64,000 nt of DNA from Phocaeicola_A sp045647865 (GTDB lineage: Bacteria > Bacteroidota > Bacteroidia > Bacteroidales > Bacteroidaceae): NCBI GenBank assembly GCA_045647865.1, contig JAZRMW010000002.1, positions 91,863-155,862 of the forward strand, given 5' to 3'. Position numbers and translations under genes: made by a program. Numbering within the stretch: the stretch's first letter is position 1; each line of letters starts with the position of its first letter. This document shows positions 24,109 through 32,123 of the stretch, piece after piece. The notes below the pieces were generated by a model. The model was not told the DNA's origin. It saw only the letters and a program-made list of their open reading frames with translations, and made no database searches.

Positions 24109-24139
24109 CAAAGATACAATATGGATGGCATGTTTCAAA
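24109..24139 (-). promoter_or_regulatory. Promoter of the 35-aa gene
   Basis: Minus strand: -33 TTTG (24136-24139), 19-base spacer, -7 TATCTTTG (24109-24116). Consensus fit; start codon ~20 bases downstream. Confidence 0.75.
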
Positions 24140-24190
24140 ATATTAAGATGAGTTTTCCGATGTTGTTGGTTATAAAAATACAAATAAAAG

Positions 24191-24231
24191 ACAAAGTGGA
24201 GCACGGCCGCGAGGGATATGCTCCACTTTGT
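24191..24231 (-). terminator. Terminator hairpin after the 443-aa secreted protein gene
   Basis: Perfect 13-bp stem ACAAAGTGGAGCA / TGCTCCACTTTGT with a 15-base loop; on the minus strand it is followed by CTTTTATTT. It lies 80 bases beyond the stop of the 443-aa gene. Confidence 0.7.
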
Positions 24232-24310
24232 TGGGTTTAATAGAGTCCGTTTGCCAAATGCCCCAATGGATTTATCGGACAAACGACCTAAATTTGTAAG
24301 CGTGTGTGCT

Positions 24311-25642
24311 TTATCTGATAATCAGCTTGGATGTTTCCACTTTTTGTCCTTTGTTTGTCAGAGTTACATTATATACGCCTGATGCCATGCGGCGCAAGGG
24401 TACTCGTACCGATGTCTCGCCGGGATCTACGGCATTGCGATAAACCGTGCGACCGTTCATGTCGGTAATCATCAGTTGTCCGCCATTCTTCACTGACTCT
24501 TCGCCAAGCTCTACGGTCACGCTTGTATTCTTCCGTGGCATAGCAGGTAGGATGTGCATGAATGCCTGACTGCTTACGCGGGTGATGTTGTTACCGTTGG
24601 GGTTAATTTCGTAGATTTGATATTCGAAATTTTCTCCATTGTAAACATCGAATCCGAAATAACGTTTTCCTTCCCAAAGGATGAGGTCGCAACCTCCTTC
24701 TACATCGCCCACATCAACAGATGCAATCACATTGCCGTCTTCTGAAACTACTTCAAGACCAACGTATTCGTATCCGGATTCGAATGCTCTCACGTCTGCG
24801 ATTCCATCACCGTCTGTATCTCCTTCACCTACCAGACGATTGCTGTATGTAGTGATTTTGTATCTAAGGTATTCATACTTTTCGTCTGTATTGAAAATGT
24901 TTTGTGTGGCTAACAAAGGACGCTCCATTTCATAGGCCCAATCAGCGTCAATATTGACGACATTCCCTATATCTGTCATATAATTGAGCCATTCGCCTTC
25001 TCTTGTCTCGTTTTCATCAACAACCCATTCACCTGTTCGGGTGTAAGCTGTTGGCTGAAACTTTACAGTGGTACCACTTATCACAAAATGACCTCTGACA
25101 AATTCAATATATTGTCCAGAAAAATAATCATATTCATCCTGTAGTAAATAAAAGTGAATATCACCGTTGGTATCTGTGTAGATGGAATCTCTATAATGAT
25201 AATCAAGATAAGGAAACTCTTCAAATATCTTGTACATGTTATACAAAACATAATCCATTTTTTCGTACGAACTGGCATTATTCCACCAATTCATCCATTC
25301 TGCATCGTTATTTGCAAGATTTGCAATCATCCATTCTCCCGGAACTTCCACGAATGCACGACGTTCTCCTACACGTTTTGATTGGAAAACTTGAGGGGCA
25401 ATATCAAAACTATGTTCAATGTTGAACGAGCTGTTATATATGTTGATCTTTGCATTCTCTCTCTCTCCTAAGATATCTGCAGAAATGAGTTTGGCTTTCC
25501 CGTCTGTAGAGAATGATTTGGGAAGGGTTCCCCAATTCTCTTCAAAATAACCATCATAATCATTGGGCAACGTCGCCACCTGTGCATTCATCGCTCCCGC
25601 CAACATCAAGCCGCAAAGAGCCAGTTTCCATGTCTTTTTCAT
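24311..25642 (-). CDS. Secreted protein with Ca-binding loop and type-A-like C-terminal domain
   Basis: A 443-aa protein with a signal peptide (~1-20, GAMNAQ). The body is rich in aromatic and acidic residues (WMNWWNNASSYEKMDY) and includes one calcium-binding type loop GDTDGDGIADV (~275). The last ~70 residues (GGQLMITDMNGRTVYRN, then GVYNVTLTNKGQKVETSKLI) resemble the type IX secretion C-terminal sorting domain. I do not recognise the central domain. A ~262-nt structured candidate leader with a terminator ends 78 bases upstream and I see no separate promoter between them, so expression may be conditional on read-through. Confidence 0.75.
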   Translation of the reverse strand: MKKTWKLALCGLMLAGAMNAQVATLPNDYDGYFEENWGTLPKSFSTDGKAKLISADILGERENAKINIYNSSFNIEHSFDIAPQVFQSKRVGERRAFVEVPGEWMIANLANNDAEWMNWWNNASSYEKMDYVLYNMYKIFEEFPYLDYHYRDSIYTDTNGDIHFYLLQDEYDYFSGQYIEFVRGHFVISGTTVKFQPTAYTRTGEWVVDENETREGEWLNYMTDIGNVVNIDADWAYEMERPLLATQNIFNTDEKYEYLRYKITTYSNRLVGEGDTDGDGIADVRAFESGYEYVGLEVVSEDGNVIASVDVGDVEGGCDLILWEGKRYFGFDVYNGENFEYQIYEINPNGNNITRVSSQAFMHILPAMPRKNTSVTVELGEESVKNGGQLMITDMNGRTVYRNAVDPGETSVRVPLRRMASGVYNVTLTNKGQKVETSKLIIR

Positions 25643-25720
25643 TGTATTTAAACATTTGTTTGCTTATAAGTCCCCGAAGTCAGCGGTTATACATTCTTTT
25701 TGTTGATGGTTTACCGATAC

Positions 25721-25982
25721 AAAAAAGGCATGAGACTTGTTGCCTTACGCCATGGTTCTTAGGTATCGCCAAACACCTCGTTAGAATGGACGTTGAAGAA
25801 CAATATTCCCACGCCATCTTGCAATATGCAATGGGAATACAGTTTGTTCAACCGTTTCATACATATATACAAAACAGAATGAGCATCAGTTGCTTCGTGT
25901 CCTCTAACTAAATTTTGGCGAATTTAAGAACTAGACATCACGCAAAATGCTTTCTTTGCAATCCGCAGATTTCTCCCTGCGG
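25721..25982 (-). ncRNA. Candidate structured RNA or leader, ~262 nt
   Basis: Begins ~7 bases after a consensus promoter and ends at a hairpin AAGGCA / TGCCTT with a U-run (25721-25746). It contains CCGCAG-loop-CTGCGG near the 5' end and a long imperfect stem whose core is TATTCCCA / TGGGAATA extended by GTTGAA / TTCAAC (about 25780-25845), then a small GGTGT/ATACC hairpin. No open frame of note. It could be an independent ncRNA or a 5' leader of the 443-aa gene. I do not recognise the Rfam class. Confidence 0.6.
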
Positions 25983-25988
25983 ACGGTG

Positions 25989-26019
25989 CAAAAGTAGTAA
26001 AAGCAAAGGAAGTGGCAAA
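25989..26019 (-). promoter_or_regulatory. Promoter of the 262-nt RNA
   Basis: Minus strand: -33 TTTG (26016-26019), 19-base spacer, -7 TACTTTTG (25989-25996). Confidence 0.75.
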
Positions 26020-26123
26020 ATAAATCTTCCGATTTTTTAGATAAGGATGCATTTGTCGTGAATGGAGGTTGGGTATAAGGAAGTTTTGATGGCGGTAGAA
26101 AAGAACAAAGTGGAGTGTTTTTC

Positions 26124-27089
26124 TTACTTCACCTTCACCTCTATCACACCACCGTTGGGATTGAAGGTAACGAAGGCTTTGCCTTCCGTAAGGGTGACGA
26201 GGAGTTTCTTGCCATCTTGCTTGGCAGAGAGTTTCCGGATGGGGGTGTCACCCTGGATGACGAGGGTAAGCGGCTCGACGAAGAGTGACGGGTCTAGTGT
26301 CATAGTGGGGGTGATGAGCAATTGGTTTTCCTTAGGACGGGCGATGCCAATCGAGGTGGCGTTTCTTTCAGCTACGTAAGCAGCAACTTCGTAGAAAGTG
26401 CCAACCCAGATGCTATCCTTCAAAGAGGCAACCATATCGAGGTGATTCCACAGACGTTGCGGAGTGCGTCCAAAATTGTCGTATCCATAGGTGATGCCGT
26501 GGGTCATGGCCACTCCCCAATCGCGTGTGTCAATCATTTTTTGCGTCCACTCTGCCAATTCCTTGTCGTTTGACTTACTGCCCAATGAGCGTTGGAAAGT
26601 ACGGGTACCTACACGTCCTTTGTCCGAAATGCGGCGCCCCTCTGCTTTCTTATTGTTGTTCGGATAACAGAAGGTCAAGGCGGGTTTGCCTGTGCAGGCC
26701 AAGATGGCACTATCGTTCTTCTCAATATCCTCGCGTATCTCTTCGATGGGAAAGCGGGCAAAATTCTTGTGTGCCCATCCGTGATTGGAGATTTCGTGTC
26801 CACGGTCGGAGAGTTCGCGCAATTGTGCCCACGTCATGCGGGTGGTGTCGGCTATGTGCGCGTCATTCTGATTTATCTTGGAACCGTTAATGAAGAAGGT
26901 GGCTCTCATGCCGCGCTTCTCGAACTCGGGGCCTACCATCGTGTAGTGTTCCTTCAATCCGTCATCGAAGGTGTAGCTGATGGCGCATGCTTTGTTGTCC
27001 TTATACTTGGCGACAGATACCTGCCACCCTTCGGCCGCACAACTGGTAGCGACCATCAATCCTACGAAGAGAGTTGTCAGTTTGTTCAT
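26124..27089 (-). CDS. Polysaccharide deacetylase-family protein (NodB/CE4 fold), exported
   Basis: A 321-aa protein with a short signal sequence (VATSCAAE suggests cleavage or lipidation at Cys 17). NodB motifs: TFDDG at ~40-44 and SNHGWAHKN at ~101-109, giving the Asp-His-His metal triad. The C-terminal ~90 residues form a beta-rich extension. CE4 enzymes remove N- or O-acetyl groups from peptidoglycan or other glycans; substrate unknown. The stop of dusB is upstream on the same strand with a 16-base gap, so the two are probably co-transcribed. Confidence 0.87.
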   Translation of the reverse strand: MNKLTTLFVGLMVATSCAAEGWQVSVAKYKDNKACAISYTFDDGLKEHYTMVGPEFEKRGMRATFFINGSKINQNDAHIADTTRMTWAQLRELSDRGHEISNHGWAHKNFARFPIEEIREDIEKNDSAILACTGKPALTFCYPNNNKKAEGRRISDKGRVGTRTFQRSLGSKSNDKELAEWTQKMIDTRDWGVAMTHGITYGYDNFGRTPQRLWNHLDMVASLKDSIWVGTFYEVAAYVAERNATSIGIARPKENQLLITPTMTLDPSLFVEPLTLVIQGDTPIRKLSAKQDGKKLLVTLTEGKAFVTFNPNGGVIEVKVK

Positions 27090-27105
27090 ATCAGATAGGT
27101 ATTAG

Positions 27106-28101
27106 TTATTGATTCTCGTTTCCATATTCCTCCTTGATGCGGTCGAAGATGCCGAACAGCTCCTCCACCGTGTTGGCGCGTAGCATGGCTATACGGGTAT
27201 CACGGAAATTCGGAAGTCCCTTAAATAGTGGCGTAGCAGCCAAGTGGCGACGTATGTGTAGGATACCGCGGTATTCATCGAGCCGAGCCACACTCTGCAA
27301 CACTTCCTGACGGAGCACATCCATCTTCCACTCAAAGGAGGGAGGAGGAAGTTCCTCGCCCGTCTGCAGATAGTGCGTCACCTCTTTGAATATCCACGGG
27401 CGTCCGAAGCTGGCGCGACCTATCATGACAGCATCCACCCCATAGCGGTCGAAGCACTCTTTGGCACGTTGGGGAGTGGTGACATCACCGTTACCAATGA
27501 TGGGTATGTGCATGCGGGGGTTGTTCTTCACTTCACCGATGAGTGTCCAGTCGGCCTCGCCCGTGTACATCTGGCTACGCGTGCGCCCATGGATGGTAAG
27601 TGCCTCGATGCCACAATCCTGAAGTTGCTCGGCGAGGTCAACAATGATGCGATGGTCGTTGTCCCACCCGAGGCGCGTCTTCACCGTCACGGGGATATCC
27701 ACGGCATCCACCACGGCACGAGTGATGGCCAACATCTGTGGCACATTCTGTAGCATACCCGCTCCGGCCCCTTTGCCTGCCACGCGCTTCACGGGGCAAC
27801 CGAAGTTCAGGTCGAGCACATCGGGATGTGCCTGTTCCACTACGATGCGGGCGGCTTCCACCATCGGCTCCACCTCCTTGCCATATATCTGTATGGCCAC
27901 GGGGCGTTCGTCGGGGCTGATAGCCAGTTTTTGCATCGTCTTGTTCACCAATCGTACCAATGCATCGGCACTGGCAAACTCGGAATATACCATGGCCGCA
28001 CCGAATTGTTTGCACATCAATCGGAATCCCAAGTCGGTGACATCCTCCATCGGAGCCAGCACCACGGGGCGCTCGCCCAAGTCAATATTACGTATCTTCA
28101 T
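27106..28101 (-). CDS. dusB: tRNA-dihydrouridine synthase (DusB type)
   Basis: FMN- and NADPH-dependent reduction of uridine in tRNA D-loops. The 331-aa protein opens with RPVVLAPMEDVTDLGFR, has the catalytic Cys in LNFGCPVKRVAGKGAGAG (~100), VKTRLGWD, HGRTRSQMYTGEADW and GNGDVTTPQRA, all of the Dus family, with the helical C-terminal domain. The DusB assignment rests on overall resemblance. Upstream partner of the deacetylase gene. Confidence 0.93.
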   Translation of the reverse strand: MKIRNIDLGERPVVLAPMEDVTDLGFRLMCKQFGAAMVYSEFASADALVRLVNKTMQKLAISPDERPVAIQIYGKEVEPMVEAARIVVEQAHPDVLDLNFGCPVKRVAGKGAGAGMLQNVPQMLAITRAVVDAVDIPVTVKTRLGWDNDHRIIVDLAEQLQDCGIEALTIHGRTRSQMYTGEADWTLIGEVKNNPRMHIPIIGNGDVTTPQRAKECFDRYGVDAVMIGRASFGRPWIFKEVTHYLQTGEELPPPSFEWKMDVLRQEVLQSVARLDEYRGILHIRRHLAATPLFKGLPNFRDTRIAMLRANTVEELFGIFDRIKEEYGNENQ

Positions 28102-28242
28102 CCTCTTCTTTTTCTGTAATAAGTGGCAAAAGTAGATAAAATATTCGGATTATCTGCTTGAGAGACGAAGAAACTCTGATATTTTTCCTAACTTTGCGGC
28201 CGTAAAAGTTGATTAATGCTTGAGAGCGTGCCAAAACAGTTT

Positions 28243-28321
28243 TTTTAGACGTAGATGACGCGGATGACGCAGATTCTTTGATTATATTTATCCGCGTTAT
28301 CCGCGCAATCCGCGTCTAAGA
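28243..28321. repeat. Intergenic palindrome, GACGCGGAT family (copy 3)
   Basis: Left arm TAGACGTAGATGACGCGGAT plus GACGCAGAT; right arm ATCCGCGTTATCCGCGCAAT plus CCGCGTCTA. It lies in the divergent region between dusB and the U32 peptidase gene. Confidence 0.85.
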
Positions 28322-28372
28322 AATCAACAGATTGTGTTTTGGAACTTTCTTGTAAATATATGTAAATACATT

Positions 28373-29614
28373 ATGCCTACATTAAAAGATTTTGAGATAA
28401 TGGCTCCGGCCGGGAGCCGCGAATCGCTGATGGCGGCCATCCATGCCGGTGCCGACTCTATCTATTTTGGTATTGAGAACTTGAACATGCGCGCCCGTTC
28501 GGCCAGTGCATTCACCATCCATGACTTGCGAGAGATTGCCGCCATCTGTGCGGAGCACGACGTGAAAAGCTACCTGACGGTGAACACCATCATCTACGAC
28601 GAGGACATCTGTCTGATGCAGAAGATTGTGGATGCAGCCAAGGAGGCAGGCATTTCAGCCGTTATCGCCGCCGATGTGGCTGTGTTGGAGTATTGTAACC
28701 GTATCGGTCAGGAGGTACACCTCTCTACCCAACTCAATATCAGCAATGCCGAGGCACTGAAATTTTATGCCCGCTTTGCCGATGTGGTGGTATTGGCACG
28801 TGAGCTGAACCTCGATCAAGTTTCAGAGATTTACCGCACGATTCAAAAAGAGAACATCTGCGGACCTCGTGGCGAACAGGTGCGTATCGAGATGTTTTGC
28901 CATGGTGCCCTCTGCATGGCCGTGAGCGGAAAGTGTTATCTGAGCCTCGACAATCTCAATCATTCGGCCAACCGTGGCGCTTGTATGCAAGTATGTCGCC
29001 GTTCGTACATCGTACACGACAAGGAGAGCGACATCGAACTGGAGGTTGACAACAAATATATCATGTCGCCTAAAGACTTGAAGACCATCCGCTTCATGGA
29101 CAAGATGATGGACGCCGGTGTTCGTGTGTTCAAGATTGAAGGCCGTGCCCGTGGCCCTGAATATGTCCACACTGTGGTAAGTTGTTACAAAGAGGCCATC
29201 CAAAGTTATCTCGACGGAACCCTTACCGAAGAGAAGAAAGATGCTTGGGACGAGCGTTTGAAGACCGTCTTCAACCGCGGTTTTTGGGATGGATACTACC
29301 TCGGCCAACGTCTTGGTGAATGGAGTAAGACCTACGGCTCGGAAGCTACCGAGCGCAAGGTATATGTCGGCAAAGGAATCAAGTATTTCAGCAACATCGG
29401 TGTGGCCGAATTCCTCATCGAGGCATCCGAAATCTCCGTAGGCGACAAACTCCTCATCACTGGCCCCACTACAGGTGCCGTATTCATTGACCTTGATGAA
29501 ATCCGCTACGACCTCAAACCTGTGCAGACAGCTCATAAGGGACAGCATATCTCTATCAAAGTACCGGGAAAGGTTCGTCCGAGCGACAAACTGTATAAGC
29601 TGGAGAAGAAATAA
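28373..29614 (+). CDS. Peptidase U32 family protein (YegQ/TrhP-like)
   Basis: A 413-aa U32 protein. The signature is intact: EMFCHGALCMAVSGKCYLS (~170-190) and GACMQVCRRSY (~205), giving the cysteines that can hold an Fe-S cluster. KIEGRARGPEYVHTVV follows, and a beta-barrel C-terminal domain lies at ~330-413. In E. coli and B. subtilis the relatives TrhP/YrrN-YrrO act in tRNA 5-hydroxyuridine formation rather than as proteases, which I take as the likely role. ATG 28373 (MPTLKDFEIMAPAG) is chosen because it matches family N-termini; the in-frame extension to 28334 is unlikely. Confidence 0.9.
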   Translation: MPTLKDFEIMAPAGSRESLMAAIHAGADSIYFGIENLNMRARSASAFTIHDLREIAAICAEHDVKSYLTVNTIIYDEDICLMQKIVDAAKEAGISAVIAADVAVLEYCNRIGQEVHLSTQLNISNAEALKFYARFADVVVLARELNLDQVSEIYRTIQKENICGPRGEQVRIEMFCHGALCMAVSGKCYLSLDNLNHSANRGACMQVCRRSYIVHDKESDIELEVDNKYIMSPKDLKTIRFMDKMMDAGVRVFKIEGRARGPEYVHTVVSCYKEAIQSYLDGTLTEEKKDAWDERLKTVFNRGFWDGYYLGQRLGEWSKTYGSEATERKVYVGKGIKYFSNIGVAEFLIEASEISVGDKLLITGPTTGAVFIDLDEIRYDLKPVQTAHKGQHISIKVPGKVRPSDKLYKLEKK

Positions 29615-29640
29615 AGGAGAGTAAATATATAACTTTCTAT

Positions 29641-29697
29641 TAAAAGCGCTTACTTGCTAAAAGATATTTCTAGATGGCCAAGTAAACGCTTTTTTTG
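29641..29697 (+). terminator. Terminator of the U32 peptidase gene
   Basis: Stem AGCGCTTACTTG / CAAGTAAACGCT with one mismatch, a ~27-base loop, then TTTTTTT. Confidence 0.8.
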
Positions 29698-29776
29698 TGG
29701 GAAATGGGGGTAATCTTCTTTGTGAAATCGGAGGATGCTCGTTTGCTAAGACAAGATAAAGATGAAACGTATAGAC

Positions 29777-29838
29777 AAAAAAAAGGGTCAACGCCTTGAC
29801 CCAACCTTTGTAACCTTAAATCTAATACTATGAAAAAC
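29777..29838 (-). ncRNA. Candidate small RNA of ~62 nt
   Basis: A complete short transcription unit on the minus strand: consensus promoter (29845-29875), predicted start near 29838, and a perfect terminator GGGTCAA-GGCG-TTGACCC with eight U (29777-29802). The unpaired 5' part reads GTGTTTTTCATAGTATTAGA and then TTTAAGGTTACAAAGGTT. No start codon with a useful frame. Lies between the U32 and ABC-F genes. The terminator dyad matches the unit of the 22-bp array B. Confidence 0.75.
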
Positions 29839-29844
29839 ACGATG

Positions 29845-29875
29845 CAAAGATAAGGGGACTTTGGGAATTGAGCAA
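29845..29875 (-). promoter_or_regulatory. Promoter of the ~62-nt RNA
   Basis: Minus strand: -33 TTG (29873-29875), 20-base spacer, -7 TATCTTTG (29845-29852). Confidence 0.8.
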
Positions 29876-29990
29876 GAAAAGTCGTGAAAAAAGATATTTT
29901 TATAACACTTTTTAAAGAAAACGGTGTGTTTAACTATCTTTTTGCATAAATATGCAATTTTGTTGTGTGCGTTTACAACTTTCTGTTTTG

Positions 29991-30022
29991 TTTGCTTTTC
30001 TGCTCGAAAAGCTGTACCTTTG
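29991..30022 (+). promoter_or_regulatory. Promoter of the ABC-F gene
   Basis: -33 TTTG (29991-29994), 20-base spacer, -7 TACCTTTG (30015-30022); ATG follows at 30045. Confidence 0.85.
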
Positions 30023-30044
30023 CGGCTCATATATACGATAAAGG

Positions 30045-32105
30045 ATGATTTCAGTAGAACACTTACAAGTTGAGTTTGCCGCGAAGCCATTGTTTGCTGA
30101 TGTGACATTCGTCATCAACAAGAAGGATCGCATTGCCTTGGTGGGTAAGAACGGAGCCGGCAAGAGTACATTGTTGAAAATCCTGGCCGGATTGCAGCCT
30201 CCTACAGCGGGTAATGTGGCTATACCGAAGGATATTTCGGTGGGATACTTGCCCCAGGTGATGGTACTCAGTGATTCGCGTACGGTGATGGAGGAGGCCG
30301 AGCAGGCATTCGATCACATCAGTGAATTGCAGGAGAGCATCGAACAGATGAACAACCAATTGGCCGAGCGCACCGACTATGAGAGTGAAGAATACCACGC
30401 TCTGATAGAGAAGTTCACCCATGCCAATGAGCATTATCAGATGATGGGTGGCAACAATTACCACGCCGAGATTGAACGAACCCTGCAGGGCTTGGGATTT
30501 TCCCGTTCGGATTTCGACCGTCCGACGTCTGAGTTCTCAGGTGGATGGCGTATGCGTATCGAGTTGGCCAAACTGCTGCTCCGTCGTCCGGATGTACTTC
30601 TGCTGGATGAGCCGACCAACCACCTCGATATTGAGAGTATCCAGTGGTTGGAGAATTTTCTCGCCACACGGTGCAATGCCGTAGTGTTGGTGAGTCACGA
30701 CCGTGCCTTTATTAATCATGTAACTACCCGTACGATTGAAATCTCTTGCGGGCGCATCTATGACTATCGTGTAAAGTACGACGAGTTCATGCAATTGCGT
30801 GCCGAACGTCGCGAACAACAACTCCGTGCCTACGAGAACCAACAGAAGGAGATTCAGGAGACAAAAGACTTTATCGAGCGGTTCCGCTATAAACCTACCA
30901 AAGCTGTGCAGGTGCAGAGCCGAATCAAGCAGCTCGAGAAGATTATCCCCATCGACGTGGACGAGGTGGACAACGCTTCTCTGCGCTTGAAATTTCCTCC
31001 TGCCCAACGCAGTGGTGACTATCCGGTCATTTGTGAAGAGGTGGGGAAAACCTATTATTCTTTTAAGAAGTGTAGGAGTGTAGGAGGTAGTAGTGAAGAC
31101 AATAGTATAGCAAAGCAATCGTCTGCACTCCTAAGCGAAGCGTCACTCATGCACTCTTACACTCCTAAAGAAGAAAGACCCGTCTTCTCCCACGTCAACC
31201 TCACCATCAAGCGGGGCGAGAAGGTGGCTTTCGTAGGGAAGAACGGTGAGGGAAAGTCAACCCTTGTGAAATGTATCATGGGCGAGATACCTTTTGACGG
31301 ACACTTGAAGATCGGACACAATATACAGATAGGTTATTTTGCACAAAACCAAGCCCAATTGTTGGATGAAAACTTGACCGTGTTCGACACGATTGACCGT
31401 GTGGCCGTGGGTGATATCCGTACACGCATCAAAGATATCCTCGGGGCGTTCATGTTCGGTGGTGAAGCCATAGAGAAGAAGGTGAAGGTGCTTTCCGGTG
31501 GTGAACGTAGTCGGTTGGCCATGATTCGCCTGTTGCTTGAGCCGGTCAATCTGCTGATTCTCGATGAGCCGACCAACCACTTGGATATGCGTTCGAAGGA
31601 TGTGTTGAAGGAAGCCATCCGCGAGTTTGACGGTACGGTCATCGTGGTCAGCCACGACCGTGAATTCCTCGACGGTCTTGTCACCAAGGTGTATGAGTTT
31701 GGTGGCGGACAGGTACGCGAACATTTGGGTGGCATCTATGATTTCCTTCAGAAAAAACGTATTGACTCACTCGACAAACTTTCCTCACCTGCCCTTTCTT
31801 CTTCCCCAACGGGAGAAAAAAAACTTTCAGACACGGTAGAAATTTCGATTTCGAAACTCTCCTACGAACAACAGAAAGAACAACAGAAACTCATTCGTCG
31901 TTTGGAGAAATCGGTAGCCGATTGCGAAGCCCGGATTGAAAAACTGGAGACCGATATTGCGGCCCTTGAAGAGCAGATGGCCACCCCAGAAGGTGCAGCC
32001 GACATGAGTCTTTACGAAAAGCATACAGCCCTCAAAAAGCAACTCGATACCGTGGTGGAGGAGTGGGAAACCACTTCGATGGAGTTGGAAGAGGCTATGG
32101 GGTGA
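30045..32105 (+). CDS. ABC-F family ATPase with in-frame repeat insertion
   Basis: A soluble tandem ABC ATPase (686 aa) of the ABC-F group, which act on ribosomes. Walker A GKNGAGKST (~34) and GKNGEGKST (~398), signatures SGGWR and SGGERSR, Walker B LLLDEPTNHLD and LILDEPTNHLD are all intact, with the linker region ~250-310 and a C-terminal coiled coil (~600-680). The linker just before the second ABC domain contains ~39 extra residues (~339-377, starting FKKCRSVGGSSED), encoded by a palindromic repeat at 31059-31175. A Ser-rich stretch SSPALSSSPTGEKK (~586) may be another insertion. Antibiotic-resistance function cannot be inferred; an Uup/EttA-like housekeeping role is likelier. Confidence 0.92.
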   Translation: MISVEHLQVEFAAKPLFADVTFVINKKDRIALVGKNGAGKSTLLKILAGLQPPTAGNVAIPKDISVGYLPQVMVLSDSRTVMEEAEQAFDHISELQESIEQMNNQLAERTDYESEEYHALIEKFTHANEHYQMMGGNNYHAEIERTLQGLGFSRSDFDRPTSEFSGGWRMRIELAKLLLRRPDVLLLDEPTNHLDIESIQWLENFLATRCNAVVLVSHDRAFINHVTTRTIEISCGRIYDYRVKYDEFMQLRAERREQQLRAYENQQKEIQETKDFIERFRYKPTKAVQVQSRIKQLEKIIPIDVDEVDNASLRLKFPPAQRSGDYPVICEEVGKTYYSFKKCRSVGGSSEDNSIAKQSSALLSEASLMHSYTPKEERPVFSHVNLTIKRGEKVAFVGKNGEGKSTLVKCIMGEIPFDGHLKIGHNIQIGYFAQNQAQLLDENLTVFDTIDRVAVGDIRTRIKDILGAFMFGGEAIEKKVKVLSGGERSRLAMIRLLLEPVNLLILDEPTNHLDMRSKDVLKEAIREFDGTVIVVSHDREFLDGLVTKVYEFGGGQVREHLGGIYDFLQKKRIDSLDKLSSPALSSSPTGEKKLSDTVEISISKLSYEQQKEQQKLIRRLEKSVADCEARIEKLETDIAALEEQMATPEGAADMSLYEKHTALKKQLDTVVEEWETTSMELEEAMG
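31059..31175. repeat. Palindromic repeat inserted in frame in the ABC-F gene
   Basis: Left arm AAGAAGTGTAGGAGTGTAGG, right arm CACTCTTACACTCCTAAAG: inverted copies of a TAGGAGTGTA unit about 90 bases apart. The segment reads through without a stop and has a composition unlike the flanking ABC domains. Confidence 0.65.
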
Positions 32106-32123
32106 GTTATGGATTCAAACCTC

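Noticed and set aside
24088..24282. Minus-strand frame of 64 codons
   Set aside because: It runs through the terminator hairpin of the 443-aa gene and through the promoter of the 35-aa gene; no protein-like features beyond AT-rich hydrophobics.
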